Source of the DNA: Streptomyces sp. NRRL B-3428
GTDB taxonomy: Bacteria; Actinomycetota; Actinomycetes; Streptomycetales; Streptomycetaceae
NCBI GenBank assembly: GCA_000721375.1
Contig: JOGW01000015.1
Span: forward strand, 62,001 to 126,000
DNA length: 64,000 nucleotides
Reading direction: 5' to 3'
The translations under genes were made by a program, and so were the position numbers. The number at the start of each line of letters is the position of its first letter. The first letter of the stretch is position 1. The notes beneath the pieces were generated by a model. That model was not told where the DNA came from, did no database searches, and saw only the letters and a list, made by a program, of their open reading frames with translations. Below, piece after piece: positions 16,344-26,898 of this stretch.

Positions 16344-17471
16344 TCATACGGCGGCCACCGCCTTGTCCTTCGGCTCCCCCGCGTCGCCGTCGAGACCGGC
16401 GACGACCGCGAGCAGCCGGGACTCGTCGACGGCGCCCAGGCAGGTCCCGTCGTCCACGACGCAGGTGCTCTCGCCCCTGCGCACCACGGTCTCGATCGCG
16501 TCGGCGACGACCATGTCCGGGGTGAGTACGGCGGCGGAGTGCTCGGCGGCGCCGCAGTCGCCGGGGCGCATCGCGCGGCGCACCGAGATGACCTGCTCGC
16601 GGGCCACGTCACGGACGAAGTCCCGTACGTAGTCGTCCGCCGGGTTCGCGACGATCTCCTCGGGCGTGCCCAGCTGCACGATCCCGCCGTCCCGCATCAG
16701 CATGATGCGGTCGCCGAGCCTGAGCGCCTCGCTGAGGTCATGGGTGATGAAGACCATCGTGCGGCCCTCTTCGCGGTGCAGCCGGATGACCTCCTCCTGC
16801 ATGTCACGCCGGATCAGCGGGTCGAGCGCGCTGAACGGCTCGTCGAACAGAAGGACTTCGGGGTCCACGGCGAGCGCGCGGGCAAGACCCACACGCTGCT
16901 GCTGGCCACCGGAGAGCTGGCCGGGGCGGCGCTGCTCCAGGCCCGCAAGGCCGACCTTCTCCACCACCGTCCGGGCCTTCGCGCGGCGCTCGGCCTTGCC
17001 CATGCCCTGGATCTCCAGGCCGTACGCGACGTTGTCGAGGACCGTGCGGTGCGGAAGCAGGCCGAAGTTCTGGAAGACCATCGCGGCGCGGTGGCGGCGC
17101 AGTTCGCGCAGCCGGTTCTTGTCCATGGCGAGGACGTCCTCACCGTCGATGGCGATGGCTCCGCTGGTCGGCTCGATAAGCCGGGTCAACGTGCGTACGA
17201 GCGTGGACTTTCCGGAGCCGGACAGGCCCATGACGACGAAGACCTCGCCGCGCTTCACCTCGAAGCTGACGTCGCGTACGGCGGCCGTGCAGCCGGTGCG
17301 CGTGCGCAGTTCGGTCGCGGACAGGCCCGCGTACTCGGGGTTGCCCGGGATGCGGGCGGCGCGCGGTCCGAAGACCTTCCACAGGTCGCGTACGGCGAAG
17401 ACGGGGCCGCTCGGGTCCACACCGGTCCTGTCGGTGTCCGTGCCGCTCTTTTCGATATCCGTGCCGGTCAT
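16344..17471 (-). CDS. Glycine betaine ABC transporter, ATP-binding subunit
   Basis: The 375-aa product has Walker [10 protein letters not shown], signature LSGGQQQR, Walker B LLFDEP and the switch His in FITHD. The insertion before Walker A and the C-terminal ~100 residues, a CBS-like regulatory region ([20 protein letters not shown]), are typical of ProV/OpuAA. In that family the CBS part senses ionic strength, so activity is probably osmoregulated. The start codon shares one base with the stop of the choline oxidase gene (TGATG), giving coupled translation. Confidence 0.92.
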   Translation of the reverse strand: MTGTDIEKSGTDTDRTGVDPSGPVFAVRDLWKVFGPRAARIPGNPEYAGLSATELRTRTGCTAAVRDVSFEVKRGEVFVVMGLSGSGKSTLVRTLTRLIEPTSGAIAIDGEDVLAMDKNRLRELRRHRAAMVFQNFGLLPHRTVLDNVAYGLEIQGMGKAERRAKARTVVEKVGLAGLEQRRPGQLSGGQQQRVGLARALAVDPEVLLFDEPFSALDPLIRRDMQEEVIRLHREEGRTMVFITHDLSEALRLGDRIMLMRDGGIVQLGTPEEIVANPADDYVRDFVRDVAREQVISVRRAMRPGDCGAAEHSAAVLTPDMVVADAIETVVRRGESTCVVDDGTCLGAVDESRLLAVVAGLDGDAGEPKDKAVAAV

Positions 17472-18991
17472 CAGGCATCACTCCCGGTCAGCAGCTCGGC
17501 GCATTTCTCGCCCACCATCAGGACCCCGATCATCGGGTTGACCGCGGGCATGGTCGGGAAGACGGACGCATCGGCGATCCGGATGCCGGCGAGGCCACGG
17601 ACCGTCAAGTCCGGGGACACTACGGCAAGTTCATCAGCGGAGGCACCCATTCGGCAGGTACCCGCCGGGTGGTACACGGTGTGCGCGACCTGGCGTGCGT
17701 AGGCGCTCAGCTGTTCGTCGTCGGTGACGGACGGGCCGGGCGCGATCTCCTCCTTGAGCCAGGAGGCCAGCGGTTCGGTCTGCGCGATCTTCCGCGCGAG
17801 CTTGATCCCGTCGACCAGGGTGCGGCCGTCGTAGTCGTCCTCGTCGGTGAAGTAGCGGAAGTCCAGGGCGGGCTTGACCTGTGGGTCCTTGCTGGTGAGG
17901 TACAGGCGCCCACGACTGCGCGGCTTGGGGATGTTGGGCGTCATCGAGACACCGTGCGGGGGCCGCTCGTAGCCGATCCGCTCCGGATTGTCCGTGAACG
18001 GTATTTGGTAGAAGTGGAACATCAGGTCCGGGCCCTTGAACTCCGGGTCCCTGCGCACGAAGAGCCCCGCGTCGGAGTCCATCGCCGAGTTCTCGGGTAT
18101 CGGTCCGTGCGTCTCCCAGACGATCACGGACTCGGGGTGGTCGAGCAGGTTCTCGCCGACGCCCGGCAGGTCGTGCACCACGGGTATGCCGAGCGCTTCG
18201 AGCTGCTCGCGCGGGCCTATCCCCGAGTGCAGGAGCAGCCGGGGGGTGTCGACGGCGCCGGCGCACACGATGACCTCGCGCGCGGCCTCGACGTAAGTCT
18301 CCTCGCCGTCCTTCGTACGGACGTGGACTCCACGCGCCCGGGTGCCTTCGACCTCAAGCCGGTACGCCCAGGTCTCCAGCAGGATGGTCAGGTTGGGCCG
18401 GTCGTCCATCACGGGATGGAGATACGCGACCGAGGCGCTGGAGCGCTTGTTGTCCTCCGGGTGGTACGCGAGGTCGAAGAAGCCCACGCCCTCGTCGAAG
18501 GGCGCCTTGTTGAAGCCCTCGACACGCGGTACCCCGAGCGCGCTCTGCGCGGCGTCCACGAAGTCGCGGGCGATCGCGTTCCGGTCCTTCTCGTCGACGG
18601 GGACGATGTTGTTGAGCAGCCGGTCGAAGTACGGGGACATCGACGCGGCGTCCCAGCCCTCGGCCCCGTGCTCGGCCCACTCGTCCCAGTCGGAGGGCAA
18701 CGGGCGGAACGCGATCAGGGTGTTGTGGCTGGAGCAGCCGCCCAGGACGCGGGCGCGGCTGTGCCGGATGTGCGAATTGCCGCGCGGCTGCTCGGTGGTC
18801 GGGTAGTCGTAGTCGAGTTCGCCGCCGAGCAGGCCCATCCAGCGGCGCAGGGTGAGGACATCGTCACGCCCCACGTCGCTCGGGCCGCCCTCGATCACGG
18901 CGACCGTGACCCCCGGGTCCTCGGTCAGCCGGGAGGCGATCACCGAGCCTGCGGTGCCGCCTCCGACGACCACGTAGTCGTACTGAGGCAT
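17471..18991 (-). CDS. betA: GMC-family choline dehydrogenase
   Basis: The 506-aa product starts with the FAD-binding [16 protein letters not shown] and has the GMC active-site histidine in [13 protein letters not shown]. It resembles choline dehydrogenase/oxidase, which converts choline to betaine aldehyde. I chose ATG at 18991 rather than TTG at 19018 since the FAD motif then begins close to the N-terminus as is usual. Its neighbours, betaine aldehyde dehydrogenase upstream and the betaine transporter downstream, support the assignment; other GMC alcohol oxidases remain possible. Confidence 0.85.
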   Translation of the reverse strand: MPQYDYVVVGGGTAGSVIASRLTEDPGVTVAVIEGGPSDVGRDDVLTLRRWMGLLGGELDYDYPTTEQPRGNSHIRHSRARVLGGCSSHNTLIAFRPLPSDWDEWAEHGAEGWDAASMSPYFDRLLNNIVPVDEKDRNAIARDFVDAAQSALGVPRVEGFNKAPFDEGVGFFDLAYHPEDNKRSSASVAYLHPVMDDRPNLTILLETWAYRLEVEGTRARGVHVRTKDGEETYVEAAREVIVCAGAVDTPRLLLHSGIGPREQLEALGIPVVHDLPGVGENLLDHPESVIVWETHGPIPENSAMDSDAGLFVRRDPEFKGPDLMFHFYQIPFTDNPERIGYERPPHGVSMTPNIPKPRSRGRLYLTSKDPQVKPALDFRYFTDEDDYDGRTLVDGIKLARKIAQTEPLASWLKEEIAPGPSVTDDEQLSAYARQVAHTVYHPAGTCRMGASADELAVVSPDLTVRGLAGIRIADASVFPTMPAVNPMIGVLMVGEKCAELLTGSDA

Positions 18992-19066
18992 GTGCGTGTT
19001 CCCCTTCGTGGTGCTCAAAAGTGCGTCGCGTAATGGGTGGTTCGGCCTTCCGCGGTGCGCGGGTGG

Positions 19067-20566
19067 TCAGCCCGCGAACCAGCGGACCGGCTTCGGATCC
19101 AGGTTCTGGTAGACGTGCTTGGTCTCCCGGTACTCCGCGAGCCCCGAGGGCCCCAGCTCGCGCCCGACCCCGGACTTGCCGAAGCCGCCCCACTCCGCCT
19201 GCGGCAGATACGGGTGGAAGTCGTTGATCCAGACGGTGCCGTGCCGCATCCGGCGGGCCATCCGCCGCGCCTTGGAGTTGTCCGAGGTCCAGACGGCGCC
19301 CGCGAGCCCGTACTCGGTGTCGTTGGCGAGCGCCAGCGCTTCCTGTTCGGTGGTGAAGGTCTCGACGGTCAGTACGGGTCCGAAGACCTCCTCGCGCACG
19401 ACACGCATCTCGCGGTGGCACTGGTCGAGGACGGTGGGCTCGTAGAAGTAGCCCTCTGCGGACCGGTGTTCGCCGGGCGCGGGCCGCTTGCCACCCGCCC
19501 GCAGTACGGCACCCTCAGCCAGCGCGGAGGCCACGTATCCCTCGGTCTTCTCCAACTGCTGCCGCGATACGAGGGGCCCGCACTCCACACCGTCACCGGT
19601 GCCGCGGCCGAGCCTGATCTGCCCTGCCCTGCGGGCGAGTTCGGCGACGAAGCGCTCGCGGACGCTCTCTTCGACGATCAGACGGGAGCCGGCCGAGCAG
19701 ACCTGGCCGCTGTGGATGAACGCGGCGTTCAGGGCCTGGTCGACGGCGGTGTCGAAGTCCTCGTCGGTGGAACAGGCGTCGGCGAAGACCACGTTGGGGT
19801 TCTTGCCGCCGAGTTCGAGCGCGACCTTCTTGACGCTCACGGCCGCGGCCTGCGCCACCTTCGTACCGCTGATGAGACCGCCGGTGAACGAGATCAGGTC
19901 GACGTCCGGGTGCTCGGCGAACCGCGCACCGACCGTGTGCCCGGGGCCGGTCACGATGTTCGCGACTCCGGCCGGAAGTCCCGCCTCCACAAGGAGCCGG
20001 ATCAGTTCGACCGTCGTCAGCGGGGTGATCTCACTCGGCTTGATGACGAAGGTGTTGCCCGCCGCCAGCGCGGGCGCGATCTTCCAACTGGCCTGGAGCA
20101 GCGGGTAGTTCCAGGGAGTGATCATCGCGCAGACCCCGACCGGCTCGTGCACGACGGTGCTGTGCACGGTGTCGGAGCCCGCGTCGACGACCCTGCCCGG
20201 GCCTTCGGCGATGACGAGATCGGCGAAGTAACGGAAGGCGTCGGCCACGCAGTCGACGTCGATCCGGCCCTCTTCGACGGTCTTGCCCGCGTCCCGGCTC
20301 TCCAGGAGCCCGAGCGCCTCCCGGTCCCGTACGAGAAGATCCGCCACACGTCGAAGAAGCGCGGCGCGCTCCCCAACTGGCGTGCCCGGCCAGGGGCCTT
20401 CGTCGAAGGCGCGGCGCGCGGCGGCGATCGCCGCGTCGGCGTCGTCCGCGCTCCCCTCGGCGACGACGGTGAACGGGCGGGCCTCGGCGGGGTCGAGGAT
20501 CTCGCGCGTGGAACCGTCGAGGGCGTTTCGCCACTCTCCGTCCACGTGGATGGTCTGTTGTGCCGA
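19067..20566 (-). CDS. betB: Betaine aldehyde dehydrogenase
   Basis: The ~499-aa aldehyde dehydrogenase has MITPWNYPL, the Rossmann turn FTGGLISG, catalytic Glu in ALELGGKNPNV and nucleophile Cys in SGQVCSAGSR. It oxidises betaine aldehyde to glycine betaine with NAD(P)+. I chose GTG at 20566 (protein starting SAQQTIHVDGEW) since GGAAGG precedes it; ATG at 20599 would add 11 residues. It is the first gene of the leftward betaine operon, 75 bp before the choline dehydrogenase, so the operon promoter should lie between 20600 and 20767. Confidence 0.9.
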   Translation of the reverse strand, partial: SAQQTIHVDGEWRNALDGSTREILDPAEARPFTVVAEGSADDADAAIAAARRAFDEGPWPGTPVGERAALLRRVADLLVRDREALGLLESRDAGKTVEEGRIDVDCVADAFRYFADLVIAEGPGRVVDAGSDTVHSTVVHEPVGVCAMITPWNYPLLQASWKIAPALAAGNTFVIKPSEITPLTTVELIRLLVEAGLPAGVANIVTGPGHTVGARFAEHPDVDLISFTGGLISGTKVAQAAAVSVKKVALELGGKNPNVVFADACSTDEDFDTAVDQALNAAFIHSGQVCSAGSRLIVEESVRERFVAELARRAGQIRLGRGTGDGVECGPLVSRQQLEKTEGYVASALAEGAVLRAGGKRPAPGEHRSAEGYFYEPTVLDQCHREMRVVREEVFGPVLTVETFTTEQEALALANDTEYGLAGAVWTSDNSKARRMARRMRHGTVWINDFHPYLPQAEWGGFGKSGVGRELGPSGLAEYRETKHVYQNLDPKPVRWFAG

Positions 20567-20767
20567 CACTTCGCGTCTTGCCTTCCGTTCCCGAAACATT
20601 CACCGCGCGTAGTCACGCGTGATCGGAAGCCCCTGCCCTCGGGGCCGGAAACCATGCGCTTCGGTTTACGGAAAGTGCTGCGGGTCACTCGGAACGGCAG
20701 GTGTTCGTCCTGAACCTGCCCATGTGGGCGGTCTGTTCCAGGCAGAGTCCAGACAGAGGGGGATGCG

Positions 20768-21613
20768 ATGCCCAGGACACGACGAGGAACGCTGAGCGCT
20801 GCGGGAGTCACGCTGTGTGCGGGGCTGCTCATGGGGGCGCTCGGTGCGTGCGGGGATGATTCGGGCGGCTCGGGCGGCGGTTCGGGCGGCTCGGCCGGCA
20901 GCTCGGCGGGCGGGTCCGGCGGGTCCGGCGCCAAGGACAACGGGATCGCCGGCAAGAGCGCCGAGGAGATCGACAAGGCTGCGAAGGACGCTCTCCTGGA
21001 CGCCAAGTCCGTACGGATGAAGGCGGACGGAGCCGGAGCGGGTGCGGGCGAGGGCGGCCCGCAGGCCTTCGACCTGCTCATGGACCGCGACGGCAACTGC
21101 TCGGGCACCTTCTCGATGGCCTCCGGGAAGGGCGGCTTCGAGATCCTGAAACTCGACGACACCGTATGGATCAAGGCCGACGCGGAGTTCTGGAAGGCGA
21201 CCGTGCCCGGCGCGGAGGGCGAGGCCGCGGCCGACCTCCTCAAAGGCAAGTACCTCAAGGGCGATACGAACGATCAGCAGCTCTCCCAGCTGTCGTCCGG
21301 ATGCGATCTGAGGGCCCTCCAGGAAGAGATGGGCACGGACAAGAGCAAGGCGGACGACGTACGGAAGGGCGGCAAGTCCTCCGTAGACGGCCAGGAGACC
21401 ATCACCATCATCGAAACGGACGACGGCGAGAAGTCGACACTGCACGTGGCGACCCAGGGCAAGCCCTATCCGCTGAAGGTGGAGATCGAAGAGCGCGGCA
21501 CGACGGGCACACTGCAGTTCTCGGACTTCGACGAGCCGGTGCCGACGAAGACACCGCCGGCCGGCGAGACCGTGAGCACCGACGACCTGAAGGGTCTGCA
21601 GCCGGCCGCCTGA
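20768..21613 (+). CDS. Lipoprotein of the LprG/LppX-like type, copy 1
   Basis: The 281-aa product has a signal peptide with lipobox LGAC and a Gly/Ser-rich linker, followed by a ~200-residue domain with alternating strands (KSVRMKADG, FDLLMDRDGNCSGTF, YPLKVEIEERG). It resembles Streptomyces surface lipoproteins of unknown function and mycobacterial LprG/LppX-fold proteins, which bind lipids. It sits 74 bp before a paralogue of very similar layout (SVRLR, DRDGNC, DTVW/DKVW, PYPLK, FDEPVP/FDKPVP), so the pair arose by tandem duplication. Confidence 0.75.
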   Translation: MPRTRRGTLSAAGVTLCAGLLMGALGACGDDSGGSGGGSGGSAGSSAGGSGGSGAKDNGIAGKSAEEIDKAAKDALLDAKSVRMKADGAGAGAGEGGPQAFDLLMDRDGNCSGTFSMASGKGGFEILKLDDTVWIKADAEFWKATVPGAEGEAAADLLKGKYLKGDTNDQQLSQLSSGCDLRALQEEMGTDKSKADDVRKGGKSSVDGQETITIIETDDGEKSTLHVATQGKPYPLKVEIEERGTTGTLQFSDFDEPVPTKTPPAGETVSTDDLKGLQPAA

Positions 21614-21686
21614 CACCGCTCGGGGTGCATGCCTGACGCCCGGAATCTAGGCTTATGGCGTGTTTGTCCCACGGAGAGGTGGCGTC

Positions 21687-22493
21687 ATGCCCAGGCCTTG
21701 GAAGGCGACTGTCGGCGCGGTGGGGGTCACGGTGTGCGTCGTGGCGGGGATGGCGGGGTGCTCGTCGGACGACGGGAAGAAGAGCGGGGCTTCGGCGAGC
21801 GCGTCGAGCACTTCGGAGGACAACGGGGTCGCGGACAAGGACGCGAAGGAGATCTCCGACGCGGCACAGTCCGCTCTCCTCGGCGCCAAGTCGGTGCGGC
21901 TGAGAATGACCGGCCCCAGCGAGCCGAACTCGAACGACCCCACCGCGCTGGACGTCCGCATCGACCGCGACGGCAACTGCAAGGGCTCGATCAAGTTCCA
22001 GCCGGGCAAGGGCAACGTCGACCTGATCAAGCAGGGCGACAAGGTCTGGTTCAAGGGCGACGACGCCTTCTGGAAGGCGCAGGCAGGCCCTCAGGGGGCG
22101 GCCGTCGCCGAGCTGATGCGCGGAAAGTACGTCACCGGCGCGACCAGCCAGGACGAGCTGAAGGACATGGCGGAGTTCTGCGATCTGAGCAACCTCCAGA
22201 AGCAGATCAAGTCGGACGACGGCGACGTGAAGGACCTCAAGAAGGGTGCGCGCACCGACGCCGACGGCCAGAAGGCGATCGTCCTGACCGGCAAGGACGA
22301 CGACGGACATGCGCAGACCATGTACGTGGCCACCGTGGGCACCCCGTATCCGCTGAAGATCGTCAGTGAGGACGACGGCGGGAACGAGATCGCGTCCTTC
22401 TCGGAGTTCGACAAGCCCGTGCCGAGCAGCACCCCCGGCACCGAAGAGACCATCGACTACTCGAAGTTCGAGCAGCAGATCCAGCGGGCCTGA
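21687..22493 (+). CDS. Lipoprotein of the LprG/LppX-like type, copy 2
   Basis: The 268-aa product starts at ATG 21687 (GGAGAGG upstream) and has lipobox MAGC, a Ser/Ala-rich linker and the same domain as the gene before it: [50 protein letters not shown]. No enzymatic motif is visible; a lipid- or wall-binding role is an inference from fold similarity. The gene ends just before a hairpin shared with the convergent mdh. Confidence 0.75.
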   Translation: MPRPWKATVGAVGVTVCVVAGMAGCSSDDGKKSGASASASSTSEDNGVADKDAKEISDAAQSALLGAKSVRLRMTGPSEPNSNDPTALDVRIDRDGNCKGSIKFQPGKGNVDLIKQGDKVWFKGDDAFWKAQAGPQGAAVAELMRGKYVTGATSQDELKDMAEFCDLSNLQKQIKSDDGDVKDLKKGARTDADGQKAIVLTGKDDDGHAQTMYVATVGTPYPLKIVSEDDGGNEIASFSEFDKPVPSSTPGTEETIDYSKFEQQIQRA

Positions 22494-22506
22494 CCCCGCA
22501 GACGCC

Positions 22507-22541
22507 GAAGTCCCGGCCTCCGCAAGGGAGACCGGGACTTC
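22507..22541. terminator. Hairpin between lipoprotein gene and mdh
   Basis: Perfect 10-bp stem GAAGTCCCGG/CCGGGACTTC with a 15-nt loop, between convergent genes. Confidence 0.75.
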
Positions 22542-22562
22542 AGTGCGTACGGAGAAGGCCGC

Positions 22563-23654
<1,092 letters not shown>

Positions 23655-23780
23655 TCAAGGGAGATCCACCGGTCAGGCTATCGCGCCGGGCGCACCCTTT
23701 GACCACGCGTCGGTGTGGCCCCGCCCACACGTTCGGGGAACGAAAAGACGGCCGCCGCTTCGGGAGAGTGGAGCGCGGCG

Positions 23781-23908
23781 GCCGTCCTGTGGGCCGAGGG
23801 CGACGAACAGGAGCCCTCGGATACCCCGGTATGCAGTGCCGTCCCGTGGGCCGGGGGCGACGAATAGGAGCCCTCGGATACCCCGGTATGCAGTGCCGTC
23901 CCGTGGGG
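23781..23908. repeat. 57-bp direct repeat (2.2 copies), each carrying a hairpin
   Basis: Units begin at 23781, 23838 and 23895 (partial). Each full unit contains an 8-bp stem (CCGAGGGC/GCCCTCGG, or the CGGGGGC variant) and a TACCCCGGTA palindrome. The second unit has one or two compensating changes. They lie in the 23553-23960 gap, downstream of the leftward XRE/DUF2690 gene, so they may be duplicated terminators; the part nearer mdh (23553-23780) probably holds the mdh promoter but I see no clear -35/-10. Confidence 0.85.
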
Positions 23909-23960
23909 GGATACAGAGCGCGTTCCCCGACTGAAGCCGGTCATGCGTCCCGCACCCCGA

Positions 23961-24989
23961 TTACTCGGTACAGCCCGTCTCCCCACTCGCCAGCGTCGCG
24001 CAGGCCGTCGCGTCCGTGGCCTTCTTCACCGGCACCATCGGGGTGTACGCGTCGAAGTCCCCGTTCACCTCGCCGGTCTGCTTCTTCGCACCCTCCGCAC
24101 TGACCTCGACGGTGTCCCCCGGAGAAGCGGAGGTGATACGCGCCCAGGCTGCGCCGCAGGTCTTGCTGTAGCGGACCTCGACCTTGGCCGTGCCGACCGT
24201 GACGGAGGTCGCGGTCGTGGCGAGCGTGCCGCCGCAGCCCATGTTCTCCGGGTCCTTGCCCGCACAGGACTCACCGCTGCAGTCGACGCCCTCGGGCAGG
24301 CTGCTGCTGACGCTGGGCGTCGGGGTCGGCGTGCTCTTCGCGTCGTCGCCGCCCTTGTCCTTGCCGAAGTCGGTCAGGAACACCGCGGCCGCGATGACCA
24401 CGAGCGCACCGACGACGCCCGCGAGGAACATCGTCAGCTTCCGCTTCCTGCGCTGCCCGTCCGGCGAGCCGCCCCGCGCGGGCCCCGGCCGGCCGGGGCC
24501 GCCAGGACCCGGAGGCGGCGGTCCGTACGAAGCGGCCGGCTGCGGCCGCGGACTGTACGAGGTCGCCGACTGGGTCGGCGGCTGCGCGGCCGCGGCAGGC
24601 GCCGCCGCCGTACGCGGCTTGCCGTTCTTCCCCTTGGCCGGCGTGGGCCCGAACTCGCCGAGCGCGGCACGCGCCTGGGAGATCCGGATCGCCTCCATGG
24701 TCATGTCGTGCCGCATCTCGGAGCGGCTCCAGGCACGCTCCGCGAGCTCCCACATGGTGGTCAGATGCGTCGGGTTGGTGCCGGTGACCTCGGCCAACGC
24801 CACGATCGCGCCCTTGGGCGCGAGCAGCCGGCCGTTCAGATAGCGCTCCCAAGACGTCTTGCTGTAGCCCGTACGGTCCGCCACCGCGGCGATACTCAGC
24901 CCACTGCGGTCGACGAGCCGGCGCAACTGGCTGGCGAACTCGCGAACCTGCGGGTCGAGTTCCTCCGGTAGCGCCCTCCAACGAGGCAT
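23961..24989 (-). CDS. Membrane-anchored XRE HTH protein with C-terminal DUF2690 domain
   Basis: The 342-aa product has an XRE-like HTH in the first ~75 residues (LSIAAVADRTGYSKTSWERYLNGR), a Pro/Gly/Ala-rich linker, one transmembrane helix (FLAGVVGALVVIAAAVFLTDF, around 215) and an extracytoplasmic DUF2690-type domain with paired cysteines (CSGESCAGKD, MGCGG, KTCGAAW). It is thus a one-protein link between outside and DNA. It is divergent from the secreted peptidoglycan-binding protein gene, and a related HTH-TM protein lies on that gene's other side. Confidence 0.85.
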   Translation of the reverse strand: MPRWRALPEELDPQVREFASQLRRLVDRSGLSIAAVADRTGYSKTSWERYLNGRLLAPKGAIVALAEVTGTNPTHLTTMWELAERAWSRSEMRHDMTMEAIRISQARAALGEFGPTPAKGKNGKPRTAAAPAAAAQPPTQSATSYSPRPQPAASYGPPPPGPGGPGRPGPARGGSPDGQRRKRKLTMFLAGVVGALVVIAAAVFLTDFGKDKGGDDAKSTPTPTPSVSSSLPEGVDCSGESCAGKDPENMGCGGTLATTATSVTVGTAKVEVRYSKTCGAAWARITSASPGDTVEVSAEGAKKQTGEVNGDFDAYTPMVPVKKATDATACATLASGETGCTE

Positions 24990-25361
24990 TGCTTCCCCCT
25001 TGTCCCCCGTGTCGTGCCCAGACGTACCCGCGTGCGAAGCCCTGCATGCCCTTGCGTCCGTCGCGCCCACCTCGACGAAGCGGACGAAAGCGCCCCCATG
25101 GCTACCCACAGGGATGCCAGAAGCAAGGGTGTCAGTTCCCCCGGCACCGGCGCACGGGAGCTTTACGGGTCAGGGCGCGCCCCGTCGCGCGCCCTTGGTG
25201 GTCATCGGCAGTGTCCCATCGGCGTCCCACGGCCCGTGCGGGAGCCCCAGGTCAGCGTACGGGACGTCCCGGGGGATCCCGATTGCCAGTTGATTACTTC
25301 TGCTCGGACCGGCGCACCGGACAGGCTCGTGGGTGTCAAAGCACCTACGGGGGGAGCACAA
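24990..25361. other. 372-bp divergent intergenic region
   Basis: This gap separates the XRE/DUF2690 gene and the peptidoglycan-binding protein gene. It should contain both promoters. A GGGGGGAG ribosome site is just before 25362. I see no convincing hairpin, repeat or small gene in it. Confidence 0.5.
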
Positions 25362-25895
25362 ATGCACCTCAACAAGCGCAATCGCCTTGCCATGGCCGCC
25401 GTGTCCGTGGCCGCGGGAGCGGGACTCGCCTTCGCCGGCCTGGCGCCCAGCGCGGCGGCCACGAGCCGGCATGTGATCGACGGTTACGGCAACCCGACGA
25501 ACGACTGGGGCGACGAGGGGAACCTGTCCCGGTACTCGTACGCCCACAGCAACGCGACGCGGCTGTGGCAGACGATCCTGTGGGCGGACGGGGCCAAGTA
25601 CAAGGGCTCGGACGGCCAGTGGCACGACTACACCTACGGTGAGATCGACGGCCACTTCGGCAAGCGCACCCAGTCGGCCACGAAGTACTGGCAGTCCAGG
25701 GAAGGGATCTACGTCGACGGCGTGGTCGGCAAGCAGACCTTCTCCCTCGCCGACAACTTCCTCGACCACATCGGCAACAACAGGGTCCGGTACACGGGTT
25801 ACGACCACCTCGTGAACTTCAAGCGCCTCGACGGGCTGTACTACGTAAAGGTCGGCGGCCACTGGAAGAAGGCCTCGTACAACTACGCGAGCTGA
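25362..25895 (+). CDS. Secreted peptidoglycan-binding-domain protein
   Basis: The 177-aa product has a clear signal peptide (LAMAAVSVAAGAGLAFAG, cleavage near APSAAA). The mature part carries a PG_binding_1-like domain: NATRLWQTILWADG, IDGHFGKRTQSATKYWQSREGIYVDGVVGKQTFS. No hydrolase motif is visible, so it is a binding protein, perhaps part of a wall-sensing or hydrolase complex. It is flanked on both sides by leftward XRE/transmembrane proteins. Confidence 0.85.
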   Translation: MHLNKRNRLAMAAVSVAAGAGLAFAGLAPSAAATSRHVIDGYGNPTNDWGDEGNLSRYSYAHSNATRLWQTILWADGAKYKGSDGQWHDYTYGEIDGHFGKRTQSATKYWQSREGIYVDGVVGKQTFSLADNFLDHIGNNRVRYTGYDHLVNFKRLDGLYYVKVGGHWKKASYNYAS

Positions 25896-25910
25896 CCCCG
25901 GTCCCCCTGC

Positions 25911-25944
25911 GGCGGGCTCCTCACCTGAGGGTGAGGAGCCCGCC
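25911..25944. terminator. Hairpin overlapping the 3' end of the small XRE gene
   Basis: Perfect 15-bp stem GGCGGGCTCCTCACC with a 4-nt loop. It lies just after the peptidoglycan-binding protein gene and includes the last codons of the convergent XRE-TM gene, so it probably serves both. Confidence 0.85.
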
Positions 25945-26532
25945 CTCCCGCGTCACGACGAGAAGCAGCCCGGCGAGCAGGATCACGATGACGGCGGCCG
26001 CGGTGTACGCGAGGACCCGCCACGACGGGCCCGGTTCGGGCGCCTGCCCCGGCCCCGCGGACTGCGGTTCGTCCTGCGGCACCCACCACGGCAGGGTGTC
26101 CTCGTCCTCGTCGCCCTCGTCCAGTTCCTCCCAGGGGGACTTGGCCGCGGCGGCGGACTCGGACCCGCCCGCGGTCCGGTCCTCGCGTACGCAATCGGCA
26201 CCGGCTCCCCGTACCGAATCCGCACCCGCTCCCCGTACGCCCTCCTGGTTCTCCGGCCGCGGCCACGCCCGCACGGCCAGCTCCCAGCGCGCCCCGAACC
26301 GGGCCGCCTCCGGCGCGTCGAGGCCCGCGACCCGGCACAGCGCGAGGACCGCCTGGCGGGGCGGTGGCTGCTGGCCGTTCAGATAGCGCTGCCAGGAGGA
26401 CTTGCTGTACGCGGTACGCGCGCCCAGCGAGACGAGGCTGAGCCCCGTACGGTCCTTGAGGACTCTCAACTGCTCCACGAAATGCACCACTTCAGCCGGA
26501 AGTCCTTCCGGCAGCGGCCCCCAGATTCCCAC
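25921..26532 (-). CDS. Membrane-anchored XRE HTH protein
   Basis: The 203-aa product (GTG start) has an XRE-type HTH (LSLVSLGARTAYSKSSWQRYLNGQ) nearly matching that of the gene at 23961, an acidic linker (DEGDEDEDTLPWW) and a C-terminal transmembrane helix (AAVIVILLAGLLLVVT) with only a few residues outside. It lacks the DUF2690 domain of its paralogue. Its 3' end faces the peptidoglycan-binding protein gene across a shared terminator. A role in sensing envelope state is an inference from context. Confidence 0.82.
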   Translation of the reverse strand: MGIWGPLPEGLPAEVVHFVEQLRVLKDRTGLSLVSLGARTAYSKSSWQRYLNGQQPPPRQAVLALCRVAGLDAPEAARFGARWELAVRAWPRPENQEGVRGAGADSVRGAGADCVREDRTAGGSESAAAAKSPWEELDEGDEDEDTLPWWVPQDEPQSAGPGQAPEPGPSWRVLAYTAAAVIVILLAGLLLVVTREGGLLTLR

Positions 26533-26617
26533 CGCTCACCCCCTGCCGGCCTCTTCAACCGGTATGCCCGACTGACGGAGCCGGCGGCGGGTTCGGTTCC
26601 CCTGCGCAGGTCAGGCG

Positions 26618-26646
26618 TTGACAGTCCGCAACCGCCCCACAACAAT
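26618..26646 (+). promoter_or_regulatory. Candidate -35/-10 promoter for the leader peptide and LuxR gene
   Basis: TTGACA at 26618-26623 and AACAAT at 26641-26646 are separated by 17 bp. The -10 is imperfect. The predicted transcript would start just before the leader ORF at 26655. Confidence 0.45.
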
Positions 26647-26654
26647 CAGCGCTC

Positions 26655-26753
26655 ATGGCCATGTCCGTGAGCCTCTTCTCGCGCCGCTGCGTCGATCTCG
26701 GACGGCAGTCGAGCGCGATCTGTCGGCGCCCGCTGCGCGCCCGCGACATCTGA
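26655..26753 (+). CDS. Short leader peptide of the SRRHVDL-type attenuator family
   Basis: A 32-codon ORF whose product begins MAMSVSLFSRRCVDLGRQSS and continues AICRR. This closely fits the actinobacterial putative leader peptide pattern (S/F-SRR-x-VDL-x-R-x-SSA-x-C), which I know from short ORFs ahead of sulfur-metabolism and other genes, where ribosome progress through the conserved Arg/Cys codons is thought to control downstream expression. Here it lies 145 bp before the LuxR gene at 26899. I do not see an unambiguous alternative terminator stem between them. Confidence 0.6.
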   Translation: MAMSVSLFSRRCVDLGRQSSAICRRPLRARDI

Positions 26754-26898
26754 GGTCCGGCCGCTCCCCCGTCCGAGTCGCCGCCGCCCGTCCCCGGGCG
26801 CGCTCGTACCGAACCCCTTTCCCGCGTGGGTCCGGTCGCCTCCGTACGCCGCTTCACCGCGTTCTGCCACCCCCTCTACCGCAGGAGAGAGAACGTCG

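Noticed and set aside
14558..16525. A 655-codon rightward frame opposite the betaine permease
   Set aside because: Arg/Gly/Asp/His-rich shadow of a clear permease gene.
20600..20767. A BetI-type regulator or operator for the betaine operon
   Set aside because: The gap is only 168 bp, holds no gene, and I see no convincing dyad; regulation of the operon cannot be read from this window.
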